Made by a program: the position numbers and the translations under genes. 64,000 bases of DNA from 40CM-2-70-7 sp035505915 (GTDB taxonomy: Bacteria; Gemmatimonadota; Gemmatimonadetes; Gemmatimonadales; GWC2-71-9), in NCBI GenBank assembly GCA_035505915.1, contig DATJQI010000028.1:1-64000 (forward strand), in the 5' to 3' direction. The notes under the pieces were generated by a model. That model ran no database searches. It was not told where the DNA came from and saw only the letters and a program-made list of their open reading frames with translations. How positions within the stretch are numbered: the stretch's first letter is position 1; each line of letters starts with the position of its first letter. Shown piece after piece: positions 24,810-32,633 of this stretch.

Positions 24810-25652
24810 GTGACCCGGCGCCGCCCGGGCCTCTGGGCCGCCGGCCTCGCCGCGGCACTGGCGGCATGGCTCTTCGGCGTCTGGCCTCCTCCGGTCTGGT
24901 GGAGGTCGCACTGGCCCCGGGAGTCGGCGATGATGCGGGCGGCCCCGCACAGCCCGTTGAGCGGCCCGGCGCCCACGGTTCACCCCGTCCGTCTGAGCGC
25001 CGTGTCCCCCCTCCTGCAGCGGATGATCATCATCGGGGAGGACTCCCGGTTCCACACCCACCACGGAATCGACTTCGTGGAGATCGGGGACGCGCTCGGC
25101 GTGGGCCAGCACCAGGGCTTCTGGGCCACCGCCCGGGCGGCCTGGCGGAAGCGGGACCGGCTCCGCGGTGCCAGCACGCTGACCCAGCAGCTCGCCAAGA
25201 ACCTGTATCTCTCGTCTTCCCGGAATCCCCTGCGGAAGCTCAAGGAAGCGGTCACCGCCGTCCGCCTCGAGCTGGCCCTCCCGAAGGACCGCATCATGGA
25301 GCTGTACGTGAACGTGGTGGAGTGGGGGCCCGGCGTGTGGGGAGCCGACGAGGCGAGTCGTGACTACTTCGGGGTGCCGCCGGCGGCGCTGACCGAGGAG
25401 CAGGCGGCGGAGCTCGCGGCGACCCTGCCGCACCCGCGCACGTCGAATCCCGTCTTTCACCCCGCGCTGACGCTCGCGCGGCGGGACCTGATCCTCAGCC
25501 GGTACCGGGGCTACAACGTGGCGGTGCCACCCGATACGGGCGTGGCGGACTCGCTCGTCATTCCGGTGAGTCCGGCGCTGCTCGACTCGATTCGCGTGGA
25601 AATTCCGGCGGACAGCTCGATCGACTCCCTGGGTTCAATCCACCAGCCGTAG
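24810..25652 (+). CDS. mtgA: Monofunctional peptidoglycan glycosyltransferase
   Basis: 280 residues with a GTG start 3 bases after the previous stop. One N-terminal membrane segment (about 9-26) precedes a GT51 domain. Motif 1 is EDSRFHTHHGIDF with the catalytic Glu. Motif 2 is RGASTLTQQLAKNLYLS, motif 3 is KLKEAVTAVRLE and motif 4 is IMELYVNVVEWGPG. The enzyme polymerises lipid II into glycan strands. The C-terminal ~45 residues are an extra tail. The 3' end overlaps the convergent dnaN gene by 18 bases. Confidence 0.92.
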   Translation: MTRRRPGLWAAGLAAALAAWLFGVWPPPVWWRSHWPRESAMMRAAPHSPLSGPAPTVHPVRLSAVSPLLQRMIIIGEDSRFHTHHGIDFVEIGDALGVGQHQGFWATARAAWRKRDRLRGASTLTQQLAKNLYLSSSRNPLRKLKEAVTAVRLELALPKDRIMELYVNVVEWGPGVWGADEASRDYFGVPPAALTEEQAAELAATLPHPRTSNPVFHPALTLARRDLILSRYRGYNVAVPPDTGVADSLVIPVSPALLDSIRVEIPADSSIDSLGSIHQP

Positions 25653-26741
25653 CGGCATCACGAGCGCCATGTAGCTGGCGGCGTCGTTCCAGCGGACCGG
25701 CTCGACCGTCGCGGCACGCTCGGGCGCCTTGAACGTGAACCGGACTTCGTCGGTGGGCATGAACTTCAGGATTTCGAGCAGGTAGGTCGCGTTGAAGCCG
25801 ATCTCGAGCGGCTCCCCTTCGTAGGTCACCGCGAGCTCGTCCTGGGCTTCACCCAGGTCGGGCGTCTGCACCGAAAACCGGCACGTGCCGCCGGACAACG
25901 CGAGCCGGATCCGGTGCGTCTGGTCGCTCGCCACCACACTCATGCGGCGCAGGGCCGCCGCCATCGCGTTGCGGTCCACCGTGGCGGCCTTGTCGTTCTC
26001 CCGCGGAATCACGTTCTCGTAGGGCGGGTAGGGGCCCTCGATCAGGCGGGAGAATACGAGACGCCCGGCGGACCGGAAACCGATGTGGTTGTCGCTCTTC
26101 GCGATCTCGATCTCGGCGTCGGCGGGGAAGAGCCGGCGGATCTGCTCGAGCGCCTTGGGGGGAACGATCAAGTCCGCAGTGGAGGCGCCGCTCGAGGGCA
26201 CGTCCATCTTGGCGAGCCGGTGGCCGTTGGTCGCGACCATCCGCATGCGGTCGGGGCGGAGCTCCCAGAGCACGCCGTTCAGGATCGGCCGGCTCTCTTC
26301 GGTGGACGCCGCGAAGGCGACGTGGCTCACCAGCTTGTGCACCACGCCCGCGGCGGCCTTCCAGGCGCCGTCGAACTTGACCGCGGGGAAGGACGGAAAC
26401 TCCTCCCGGGGCAGGCCCAGCAGCTTGAACCGGGACTTCCCGCACTCGATGGACACCCGTTGCTCGGACGCCGCGGTGAACCGGATGGCGGCGGGCGGGA
26501 GCTCGCGCGCGATGTCGATCAGCTTCTTGGCCGGCAGGGTGGCCGCCCCTTCGGTGTCGACTTCGGCTGACACGACGGTGCTCACCGCGATGTCGAGGTC
26601 GGTGCCGGACAGCCTGACTCCCTGTTTCGTGGCCTCGACCAGGACGTTGGACAGCACCGGCAGGGTGGTCTTGGCGGGAATCGCCGCCGCCACCGCCATC
26701 AGGCCTTCCTGGAGCTGATCCCGCGTGATGGTGAACTTCAT
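25635..26741 (-). CDS. dnaN: DNA polymerase III beta subunit (sliding clamp)
   Basis: 368 residues, the usual length. The N-terminus MKFTITRDQLQEGLMAVAAAIPAKTTLPVLSNVLVEA and C-terminus ending MPLRLV are diagnostic of the clamp, which encircles DNA and tethers polymerases. Three clamp domains of about 120 residues fit the length. It lies downstream of dnaA with the replication origin between them, in the classic dnaA-oriC-dnaN order. No recF or gyrB follows; the next gene, mtgA, is convergent. Confidence 0.97.
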   Translation of the reverse strand: MKFTITRDQLQEGLMAVAAAIPAKTTLPVLSNVLVEATKQGVRLSGTDLDIAVSTVVSAEVDTEGAATLPAKKLIDIARELPPAAIRFTAASEQRVSIECGKSRFKLLGLPREEFPSFPAVKFDGAWKAAAGVVHKLVSHVAFAASTEESRPILNGVLWELRPDRMRMVATNGHRLAKMDVPSSGASTADLIVPPKALEQIRRLFPADAEIEIAKSDNHIGFRSAGRLVFSRLIEGPYPPYENVIPRENDKAATVDRNAMAAALRRMSVVASDQTHRIRLALSGGTCRFSVQTPDLGEAQDELAVTYEGEPLEIGFNATYLLEILKFMPTDEVRFTFKAPERAATVEPVRWNDAASYMALVMPLRLVD

Positions 26742-26990
26742 CCGTCCTGAATCTCACTCCGCTTGGGGAAAGAAGCTTCTACTTCACTATATAAAACTAC
26801 TAGTAGTAGTAGTAGAGACCGGGGATATGTGGACGGAGTCCCTAAGTCTCGGTCCGCGTCACGGTTCCCGGGTTTCGGGCTGTGGGTCCGGTGTTGGGAC
26901 TGTTGGCGGATTGTTCAACACACCCGGAAACATCCCCACGCCCCACATCCCCACATCCCGTCTTTTCTACAATGCGGATAATTCGGTCCG
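26742..26990. other. oriC: Replication origin (oriC) with DnaA-trio-like unwinding module
   Basis: The 225-base gap between dnaA and dnaN. On the plus strand: an AT-rich tract (26781-26797, containing TATATAAAA), five tandem TAG units (26801-26815), a GC-rich spacer (around 26818-26824) and TGTGGA (26828-26833, part of a diverged DnaA box). Read 3' to 5', this is box, GC-rich, GAT repeats, AT-rich: the order of the Bacillus subtilis basal unwinding system. Further box-like sites are TGTGGGTCC (26881-26889), ATCCCCACA (26947-26955) and TGCGGATAA (26973-26981, one mismatch to the consensus). The last overlaps the dnaA 3' end, where it forces a TTA codon that should be rare at this GC content. 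Confidence 0.82.
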
Positions 26991-28352
26991 CGCGCTCTCG
27001 ATCCGCTCTTTGAAGATCCGGTCCCGCATCATCTGGCGCTCGACCTTGTCGACCGAGTGGATCACGGTCGAGTGGTCGCGCCCGCCGAACGCCTGGCCGA
27101 TCTCCACCAGCTGCATCCCCAGCATGTCCCGGGCCAGGTACATGGCCACCTGACGGGGGATGGTCAGGGTCTTGGTGCGGGCCTTGGAGCGGAGCCCTTC
27201 CGGGGTCACGCCCCACCGCCGGGCCACGACTTCCTGCACCCGGTCGATGCTCGGAGCGGCCTGGTTGCTGAACGAGCTGGTGTCGTCCCCCTGGCGGATC
27301 TTGTCCGACAGGGCCTCCCGGGCGAGGTCGATGGAGACCTCCCGGTTCTTGAGGGAGGCGAAGAGCAGGAGCTTGATGATGCACCCTTCGAGCTCCCGGA
27401 CCGACGACCGGACGTGCTCGGCGATGAACCGCAGCACGTCGTCCGGAATGGTGAGCTCGAGGTGGTCCTGGTGCGCCTTCTTCCGGAGGATGGCGATCCG
27501 GTGCTCCAAGTCGGGCGTGCCGATGTCGGCCACCATGCCCCACTCGAAGCGCGAGACCAGCCGGTCTTCGAGGCCGGGGATTTCCTTGGGCGGCCGGTCG
27601 GAGGTCAGGACGATCTGCTTCCGGCCTTCGAAGAGCGCGTTGAAGGTGTGGAAGAACTCGTCCTGGGTCATTTCCTTGCCTTCGAGGAAATGCACGTCGT
27701 CCACCAGGAGGAGATCGATCTCGCTGCGGTACCGGCGCCGGAACTCCGGCATGGTCCGCGCCTGGATGCTCTCGATCACGTCGTTGATGAACTGCTCGGC
27801 GCCGACGTACAACAGGCGCGTCGACGGATTCCGGGACACCACGGCGTGGGCGATCGCCTGCATCAGGTGGGTCTTGCCCAGACCGGTGGCGCCGTAGATG
27901 AAAAACGGGTTGTAGGTGAGTCCGGGCGCTTCCACCACGGCGTGCGCGGCCGCGGACGCGAGCTCGTTCGACTTGCCGACGACGAAGCTCTCGAAGGTGT
28001 AGCGCTCGTTGAGGGGCTGGTTGTTGGACGGCCGCTCGGCGACCGCGGCCGGGCTCTCGCGCCCCGCGACGAAGAAGTCCATCTGGGGACGCTGCTGCCG
28101 CTCGTCCTGGACCTTGAAGACCACCGTGGTGGGATGTCCCAGGACGCGCTCGGCGGCCCGGGCCAACAGCCCGGCGTGCTTGGATTCGTTCCACTCCACG
28201 GCGAACTGATCGGGGGCGCCGACGATCAGGCGTCCCTCGTCGAACGCAATCGGCTCCGCGGGTTCGAGCCAGGTGCGGACGATCGAGTCGGGCAGTTCCC
28301 GTCGCGCCTCATCGAGGAGGCGCTTCCACGCTTCTTTGGCTGACTGCTCCAT
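26967..28352 (-). CDS. dnaA: Chromosomal replication initiator DnaA
   Basis: 461 residues from the ATG at 28350-28352 (an adjacent GTG at 28355 is possible). Domain I is at about 1-85, then a short linker. The AAA+ domain begins YTFESFVVGKSN with Walker A GATGLGKTH (near 152) and Walker B LLLVDDVHFLEGKE. Domain IV ends with the DNA-binding signature GGRDHSTVIHSVDKV. It binds DnaA boxes and opens the origin. The short domain II (about 30 residues) is normal for compact DnaAs. Its promoter contains a DnaA box, and oriC lies just downstream. Confidence 0.98.
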   Translation of the reverse strand: MEQSAKEAWKRLLDEARRELPDSIVRTWLEPAEPIAFDEGRLIVGAPDQFAVEWNESKHAGLLARAAERVLGHPTTVVFKVQDERQQRPQMDFFVAGRESPAAVAERPSNNQPLNERYTFESFVVGKSNELASAAAHAVVEAPGLTYNPFFIYGATGLGKTHLMQAIAHAVVSRNPSTRLLYVGAEQFINDVIESIQARTMPEFRRRYRSEIDLLLVDDVHFLEGKEMTQDEFFHTFNALFEGRKQIVLTSDRPPKEIPGLEDRLVSRFEWGMVADIGTPDLEHRIAILRKKAHQDHLELTIPDDVLRFIAEHVRSSVRELEGCIIKLLLFASLKNREVSIDLAREALSDKIRQGDDTSSFSNQAAPSIDRVQEVVARRWGVTPEGLRSKARTKTLTIPRQVAMYLARDMLGMQLVEIGQAFGGRDHSTVIHSVDKVERQMMRDRIFKERIESARTELSAL

Positions 28353-28394
28353 CACGATTGATAAAATTGGTGGGAGGTCTGCAAGGGCGGCCCG

Positions 28395-28423
28395 AAAGTA
28401 CGGGCGCTATGTGGAAAAGTCAA
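28395..28423 (-). promoter_or_regulatory. dnaA promoter with embedded DnaA box
   Basis: On the minus strand TTGACT (28423-28418) is followed after 17 bases by TACTTT (28400-28395). A DnaA box TTTTCCACA (28418-28410), which fits the TTWTNCACA consensus, begins at the last T of the -35 and fills half of the spacer. DnaA binding would block RNA polymerase, as expected for autorepression. Confidence 0.65.
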
Positions 28424-28426
28424 CCA

Positions 28427-28456
28427 TTGACCGGGCTCGCGCGCCCCGTGTAATTT
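28427..28456 (+). promoter_or_regulatory. rpmH operon promoter
   Basis: TTGACC (28427-28432), an 18-base spacer and TAATTT (28451-28456), about 25 bases before the rpmH ATG. It is divergent from the dnaA promoter, and the DnaA box at 28410-28418 lies just upstream of its -35. Confidence 0.5.
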
Positions 28457-28479
28457 TTGCGCCCTTACGTGAGGTCACC

Positions 28480-28641
28480 ATGGGTCCGACATACCGGCCG
28501 CGAAATCGTCGCCGCGTCAATAAGCACGGGTTCCGCACCCGGATGAAAGACAAATGGGGCCGCGCGGTGCTGTCCCGCCGCCGGAAAAAGGGACGCAAGC
28601 GGCTCACCATCCGCATCGCGTCGAAGCACCGGAGCCGGTAA
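28480..28641 (+). CDS. rpmH: Ribosomal protein bL34
   Basis: 53 residues, slightly longer than the usual 44-46 because of a C-terminal extension (TIRIASKHRSR). The family signature RPRNRRRVNKHGFRTRM, followed by GRAVLSRRRKKGRKRL, is clear. It is a component of the large ribosomal subunit. The ATG at 28480 is preceded by GAGG. It is the first gene of the rpmH-rnpA-yidD-yidC-mnmE order conserved beside many bacterial origins. Confidence 0.95.
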   Translation: MGPTYRPRNRRRVNKHGFRTRMKDKWGRAVLSRRRKKGRKRLTIRIASKHRSR

Positions 28642-28671
28642 ACGAACGAGCGGCATCCGCGCCGCGCCCGG

Positions 28672-28977
28672 TTGGGGCGCGGCCCGGACCTCCAGGCCTG
28701 CTTGACCCGGGGCAGGCGCGTCCGGCTGCCACACCTCGATCTCGCGTGGCTCCCCCATCCCGGCGTCTCCCGCAGCGGCATCATCGTTCCCCTCTACCAG
28801 CGCAGCGCGGTGCAGCGCAATCGGTTGCGTCGCCGCATCCGGGAGATCCTCCGCCGCGAAACCCTGCGGCTCGTGCCGTCCGTAGATCTCGTGGTGCGGG
28901 CCCGGCGGGAGGCGTACGACGCTTCGTTCGCCGTGCTGAAAGCAGAGCTTGCGGACGGCGCGGCGAAGATCAAATGA
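28672..28977 (+). CDS. rnpA: RNase P protein component
   Basis: About 101 residues from a TTG start. The RNA-binding signature is QRNRLRRRIREILRRE (the RNR motif), preceded by SRSGIIVPLYQRSAV and followed by DLVVRARREAYDASF. The N-terminus is short and lacks the common RLxxxxxF box, which seems to be replaced by DLQACLTRGRRVR. It partners the RNA encoded at 22.5 kb. Its TGA overlaps the ATG of yidD, the coupling usual for this pair. Confidence 0.87.
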   Translation: MGRGPDLQACLTRGRRVRLPHLDLAWLPHPGVSRSGIIVPLYQRSAVQRNRLRRRIREILRRETLRLVPSVDLVVRARREAYDASFAVLKAELADGAAKIK

Positions 28978-29201
28978 GCATACTTCGCCTGCCTCGGCTC
29001 CTGGTGATGGAGCTGATCCGCATCTACCAACTGACGCTGTCGCATCTGGTGTTCACGCAGTGTCGCTTCACTCCGACCTGCTCCCGTTACACTTATGAGG
29101 CTGTGGAGCGGTACGGCGCGATTCGGGGCTCCTGGCTCGGAGTGCGCCGAATCCTCAGGTGCCATCCGTTTCACCCCGGTGGCTACGATCCGGTGCCGTA
29201 G
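28974..29201 (+). CDS. yidD: Membrane protein insertion efficiency factor YidD
   Basis: 75 residues. Signature IRIYQLTLSHLVFTQCRFTPTCSRYTYEAVERYG followed by RILRCHPFHPGGYDPVP. The three conserved Cys (QCRF, TCSRY, RCHP) are present. It assists YidC in inserting inner-membrane proteins. The start overlaps the rnpA stop by 4 bases and yidC follows 25 bases later. Confidence 0.95.
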   Translation: MSILRLPRLLVMELIRIYQLTLSHLVFTQCRFTPTCSRYTYEAVERYGAIRGSWLGVRRILRCHPFHPGGYDPVP

Positions 29202-29226
29202 GGCACCCTCAGGCTGAAGGGCTCTC

Positions 29227-30930
29227 GTGGATCGACGATTCGTTCTTGCGCTCGGCCTCATGGTCCTGGTGATGGTGCTGCCCAGCATCATCTGGCCGGG
29301 GAAGCCGGTCAGCCGGCTAGGCGGTCAGCCGGACAGTCTATCCCGTGCCACCGCCGGCCTCGACTCCACGCATATGGACACGCAGACGGTCGTGGCCCCT
29401 CCGCGTGCACCAGCCCCTCAACCGGTCAACCGACAGAAGACCGTGCCCGCGGAGACGGTGTGGGTGACCACGCCGCTTTACCGGCTGGGACTGAGCACGC
29501 GGGGCGCCACGATCGTGTCGGCCGAGCTCTCCCACTATCGGTCGTACGCGGCCGGGGATTCCGGCACCCGGGCGCAGCTGGTGCCGGCGGGGCGGGAGTT
29601 CCTGGCGCAGCGGATCGTGGTCGGGGCGGACACGCTGGCCCTGTCGGATCTGACGTTCACGCCGTCCGCCAAGGTGGTGAGCGTGGCCGGCGACTCGGCG
29701 GGACTGACCTTCACGACGACCCGCGGGCCCTCGACCCTGTCCCTCACGTACCTGTTCCGGTCCGACGGCTACGGCATCGGCGTCCGGGGCCGGATCACTT
29801 CGCTTCCCGCCGGCGGCGCGCAGCTGCTCGTGGGGCTCGGGGACGGGCTCAAGAACACCGAGGCCGATTCCATCGCCTCGTTCCGCGACTACGCGGTGGT
29901 GACCAAGGCGACGAAGACCGAGAAGCAGCTGTTTGCGTCCACGAAGCCGGGGGAGCGGACGGTGCTGGACGGCCCGTTCGAATGGGCCGGCGTGAAGTCG
30001 AAGTACTTCCTGTTCGCGGCCCTGGCGCTCGAGGCCAATCAGCCGCAGTTCGGCGGCGTGGTGGCGGTGGGGGGCCCCCGCCCGGACTCGGGACGCTCCT
30101 TGTTCGGCGGCAAGTACGGGATCGCGACGCGGACGTCGGTGGCGTTGACGCTCCCGACGCCCCCCTCCGGCGAGTTCCACTACGACTTGTACCTCGGCCC
30201 CCTGGAGCACCGGCGCCTGGCCGCGATGGGCCACGACCTGGACGACGCCAATCCCTACGGATGGGCGGTCTTCCGGCCCATCATCCGGCCGGTGTCGATC
30301 GTGGTGGTGAACGTGCTGCTCTGGACGCACGCCCATCTCGGCGTGGCGTACGGCTGGGTCCTGATCTTCTTCGGGATTCTGATCCGCCTGGTCCTGTGGC
30401 CGCTGAACTCGCGGGCGATGGCGTCGCAGATGCGGATGCAGGCCGTGGCGCCCATCCTGAAGGAGATTCAGACCAAGTACAAGAACGACCCCGAGCGATC
30501 GCAGAAGGAGACGTTGAAGGTGTATCGGGAGCACAACGTCAATCCGCTCGGCGGGTGCCTGCCGATGCTGCTCCCCTGGCCCGTGCTCCTGGCGCTGTAC
30601 TTCGTGTTCCAGTACACCATCGAGCTCCGGGGCTCGCCGTTCCTCTGGCTGCCCGACCTCTCGCGGTTCGACCCCTTCTACATCCTGCCGGTGGTGATGG
30701 GCGTGTCGATGTTCGTGCTGTCCAAAGTGGGGCAGCGCGGCCTGCCGCCCAATCCGCAGACGGCGACGATGCTCTATATGATGCCCGCGATGATGACCTT
30801 CATCTTCCTGAAGCTCTCGTCGGGGCTGAATCTCTATTACTTGGTGTCGAACCTGGTCAGCATCCCGCAGCAGTGGATGCTCTCGCAGAAGCGCCTGCGG
30901 GACCAGGGGAAACGCGCCGGCGGCACCTGA
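29227..30930 (+). CDS. yidC: Membrane protein insertase YidC
   Basis: 567 residues with GTG start. TM1 (about 5-20) is followed by a large periplasmic beta domain (about 60-340, a feature of Gram-negative YidC). The insertase core then has TM helices near 365-390, 435-460, 480-500 and 520-545. The segment GVAYGWVLIFFGILIRLVLWPLN is typical of the core. It inserts and folds inner-membrane proteins with Sec or alone. The linker after TM1 (codons about 26-36) contains four degenerate 8-bp tandem repeats, and a shorter 8-bp pair lies near 29418-29433; both are translated. Confidence 0.95.
   Translation: MDRRFVLALGLMVLVMVLPSIIWPGKPVSRLGGQPDSLSRATAGLDSTHMDTQTVVAPPRAPAPQPVNRQKTVPAETVWVTTPLYRLGLSTRGATIVSAELSHYRSYAAGDSGTRAQLVPAGREFLAQRIVVGADTLALSDLTFTPSAKVVSVAGDSAGLTFTTTRGPSTLSLTYLFRSDGYGIGVRGRITSLPAGGAQLLVGLGDGLKNTEADSIASFRDYAVVTKATKTEKQLFASTKPGERTVLDGPFEWAGVKSKYFLFAALALEANQPQFGGVVAVGGPRPDSGRSLFGGKYGIATRTSVALTLPTPPSGEFHYDLYLGPLEHRRLAAMGHDLDDANPYGWAVFRPIIRPVSIVVVNVLLWTHAHLGVAYGWVLIFFGILIRLVLWPLNSRAMASQMRMQAVAPILKEIQTKYKNDPERSQKETLKVYREHNVNPLGGCLPMLLPWPVLLALYFVFQYTIELRGSPFLWLPDLSRFDPFYILPVVMGVSMFVLSKVGQRGLPPNPQTATMLYMMPAMMTFIFLKLSSGLNLYYLVSNLVSIPQQWMLSQKRLRDQGKRAGGT
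29303..29334 (+). repeat. Degenerate 8-bp tandem array inside yidC
   Basis: Four units of the form AGcCGGnC at 29303, 29311, 29319 and 29327, with the start of a fifth (AGTC). A related pair (TCAACCGG/TCAACCGA) lies at about 29418-29433. It is in frame and encodes a Pro/Ser/Gly-type linker after TM1. Confidence 0.7.
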
Positions 30931-30940
30931 CGATCGCCTG

Positions 30941-32272
30941 ATGCTGTCCGATCCGATCGTCGCGCTGGCCACTCCGCCCGGACGATCGGCGGTGGCCCTG
31001 CTCCGGCTCTCCGGCCGGGGCGTCTTCGCGATCGCCCGGCGCACCCTCTCTCCCTGGCGTCCCGATCCGCCACGCACCGTCTTCCGAGCCCGGCTGTCCG
31101 CTCCCGACGGCGCCCCGATCGACGACGTCCTCGCGGTCGCGTTCCCGGGTCCCCATTCCTACACGGGCGAGGACGTCGTCGAGATCTCGACGCACGGCGG
31201 CCTCGTCACGCCGGCCGAGGCGATGGCCGCGCTGACGGCGGCCGGGGCGCGGCCCGCGGAGGCGGGCGAGTTCACCCGGCGGGCGGTCCTCAACGGCAAG
31301 ATGGACCTGCTCCAGGCGGAGGCGACCGCCGACCTGATCGACGCGGGGGCGCCGGCTCAGCGGCGCCGCGCGCTCTCCCAGCTCGACCGGGGCCTCTCCC
31401 GGCGCCTCGAGTCCCTGCGCGGCCAGATCCTCGAGCTCGAAGGGCTCACCGCCTACGAGATCGACTTCCCCGAGGAGGATGACGGGCCGGTGCCTCCGGA
31501 GCGCGTCGTCGCGGCCTGGGGGGGAGTCCGCGAGGGCGTGGCGGAGCTCCTGGGGACGGCCGGGGAGGGGGAGCGGCTCCGGGAAGGGGCCTTGCTCGTC
31601 ATCGCGGGGCCGCCCAACGCCGGGAAATCCACGCTGTTCAACGCGCTGCTCGGCTCCGAGCGTGCCATCGTCACCGAGGTTCCCGGGACCACCCGCGACG
31701 CCATCGAGGCGCCGGCGGTCATCGCGGGATTCCCGTTCCGCCTGGTGGATACCGCGGGCCTGCGGGACACCGAGGACCGCATCGAGAAGCTCGGGATCGA
31801 GGTGAGCCGGAAGTATCTCGGCGCGGCGGATCTGGTTCTGTATTGTGACGAGGGAGGGGGGAGGGGGGAGCCGTCACAGGCACTGCAAAGCGGACTCAGC
31901 GCGCCGGTCGTCGTGGTGCAAACCAAGTCGGATCTCACTAACCGACTGACAACTAACCGCCTAACCGTCTCCGCCGTCACCGGTGCCGGCCTCGCCGACC
32001 TGAAGCAGGAGCTCGCCCGGGTCGCGTTCGGCAAGCTGATCGCGCTGGGCGACGTCGAGCCGGTGGTGACGCGGGCGCGGCACCGGCAGGCGCTCGAGAC
32101 GGCGCTCCGGGAGCTCGATCTCTTCAAAGAGGCGAGGGACGGGGGAGTGGAGGCGGTGGCGGCGGCGACGCATCTCCGGGCCGCCACTCTGGCGCTCGAC
32201 GCGCTGATCGGTGCCGTCACTCCGGACGACGTGCTGGACCGGGTGTTCTCGAGCTTCTGCGTGGGGAAGTAG
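30941..32272 (+). CDS. mnmE: tRNA uridine-5-carboxymethylaminomethyl modification GTPase
   Basis: 443 residues. The N-terminal folate-binding domain begins DPIVALATPPGRSAVALLRLSG. A helical domain surrounds the G domain: G1 GPPNAGKST (about 223), G3 DTAGLRD (about 269) and G4 TKSD (about 328, a variant of NKxD). The C-terminus ends FCVGK, retaining the Cys of the C-x-GK motif. With MnmG it modifies U34 of certain tRNAs. Just after G4, codons about 333-343 come from a short low-GC 8-bp repeat array (encoding LTNRLTTNRLT) that looks inserted. The G-domain also has a Gly-rich stretch (GGGRGE) before it. Confidence 0.95.
   Translation: MLSDPIVALATPPGRSAVALLRLSGRGVFAIARRTLSPWRPDPPRTVFRARLSAPDGAPIDDVLAVAFPGPHSYTGEDVVEISTHGGLVTPAEAMAALTAAGARPAEAGEFTRRAVLNGKMDLLQAEATADLIDAGAPAQRRRALSQLDRGLSRRLESLRGQILELEGLTAYEIDFPEEDDGPVPPERVVAAWGGVREGVAELLGTAGEGERLREGALLVIAGPPNAGKSTLFNALLGSERAIVTEVPGTTRDAIEAPAVIAGFPFRLVDTAGLRDTEDRIEKLGIEVSRKYLGAADLVLYCDEGGGRGEPSQALQSGLSAPVVVVQTKSDLTNRLTTNRLTVSAVTGAGLADLKQELARVAFGKLIALGDVEPVVTRARHRQALETALRELDLFKEARDGGVEAVAAATHLRAATLALDALIGAVTPDDVLDRVFSSFCVGK
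31938..31968 (+). repeat. Degenerate 8-bp tandem array inside mnmE
   Basis: Units CTAACCGA, CTGACAA, CTAACCGC and CTAACCGT in direct succession. The stretch has lower GC than the surrounding gene and is translated in frame immediately after the G4 motif of MnmE. Confidence 0.72.
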
Positions 32273-32273
32273 C

Positions 32274-32624
32274 CTAGCTCCCCGATACGAACTTCTTCGG
32301 CGTTCCCCGGAAGGCGCTTCCCGCGGGCGGGCGCCAGAGCGCCGCCCGCTCGAACAGCGCGGCCAGCTCGAAATCCTTTTCCGTGATGCCGCCGGCCGAG
32401 TGGGTGTTCAGGGCGACGTCCACGCTGCCCCAATGCACGCCCAGATCCGGATGGTGATCGGCCGACTCGGCGTAGAAGCCGATGGCGTTCACCAGCATCA
32501 GGGTGGTGGGCCAGCCGTCGGTCCGGTACTGCCGCCGGATGGCGCCCCCCTCGTGCCGCCAGCCGGGCAGGGCCTTGAGCTTCTCCGCGATCTGCGCGTC
32601 GGTGAGCGCCGTTTCCTTCGCCAT
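32274..32624 (-). CDS. phhB: 4a-hydroxytetrahydrobiopterin dehydratase (pterin-4a-carbinolamine dehydratase)
   Basis: 116 residues. The family pattern is W at about 22, then NAIGFYAESADHHPDLGVHWGSVDVALNTHSAGGITEKDFELA, with the catalytic His cluster (ADHHPD) and the second His in NTHSAGG. It dehydrates 4a-hydroxytetrahydropterin formed by aromatic amino-acid hydroxylases. No hydroxylase gene is in the window. It is 9 bases downstream of a PTPS/QueD gene, so a pterin theme is shared. Its end is convergent with mnmE. Confidence 0.93.
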   Translation of the reverse strand: MAKETALTDAQIAEKLKALPGWRHEGGAIRRQYRTDGWPTTLMLVNAIGFYAESADHHPDLGVHWGSVDVALNTHSAGGITEKDFELAALFERAALWRPPAGSAFRGTPKKFVSGS

Positions 32625-32633
32625 CGATCCTCC

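Noticed and set aside
26801..26815. TAG repeat read as a CRISPR-like or simple microsatellite
   Set aside because: No spacers or long repeats. The position between dnaA and dnaN next to a DnaA-box-like site explains it better as an origin element.
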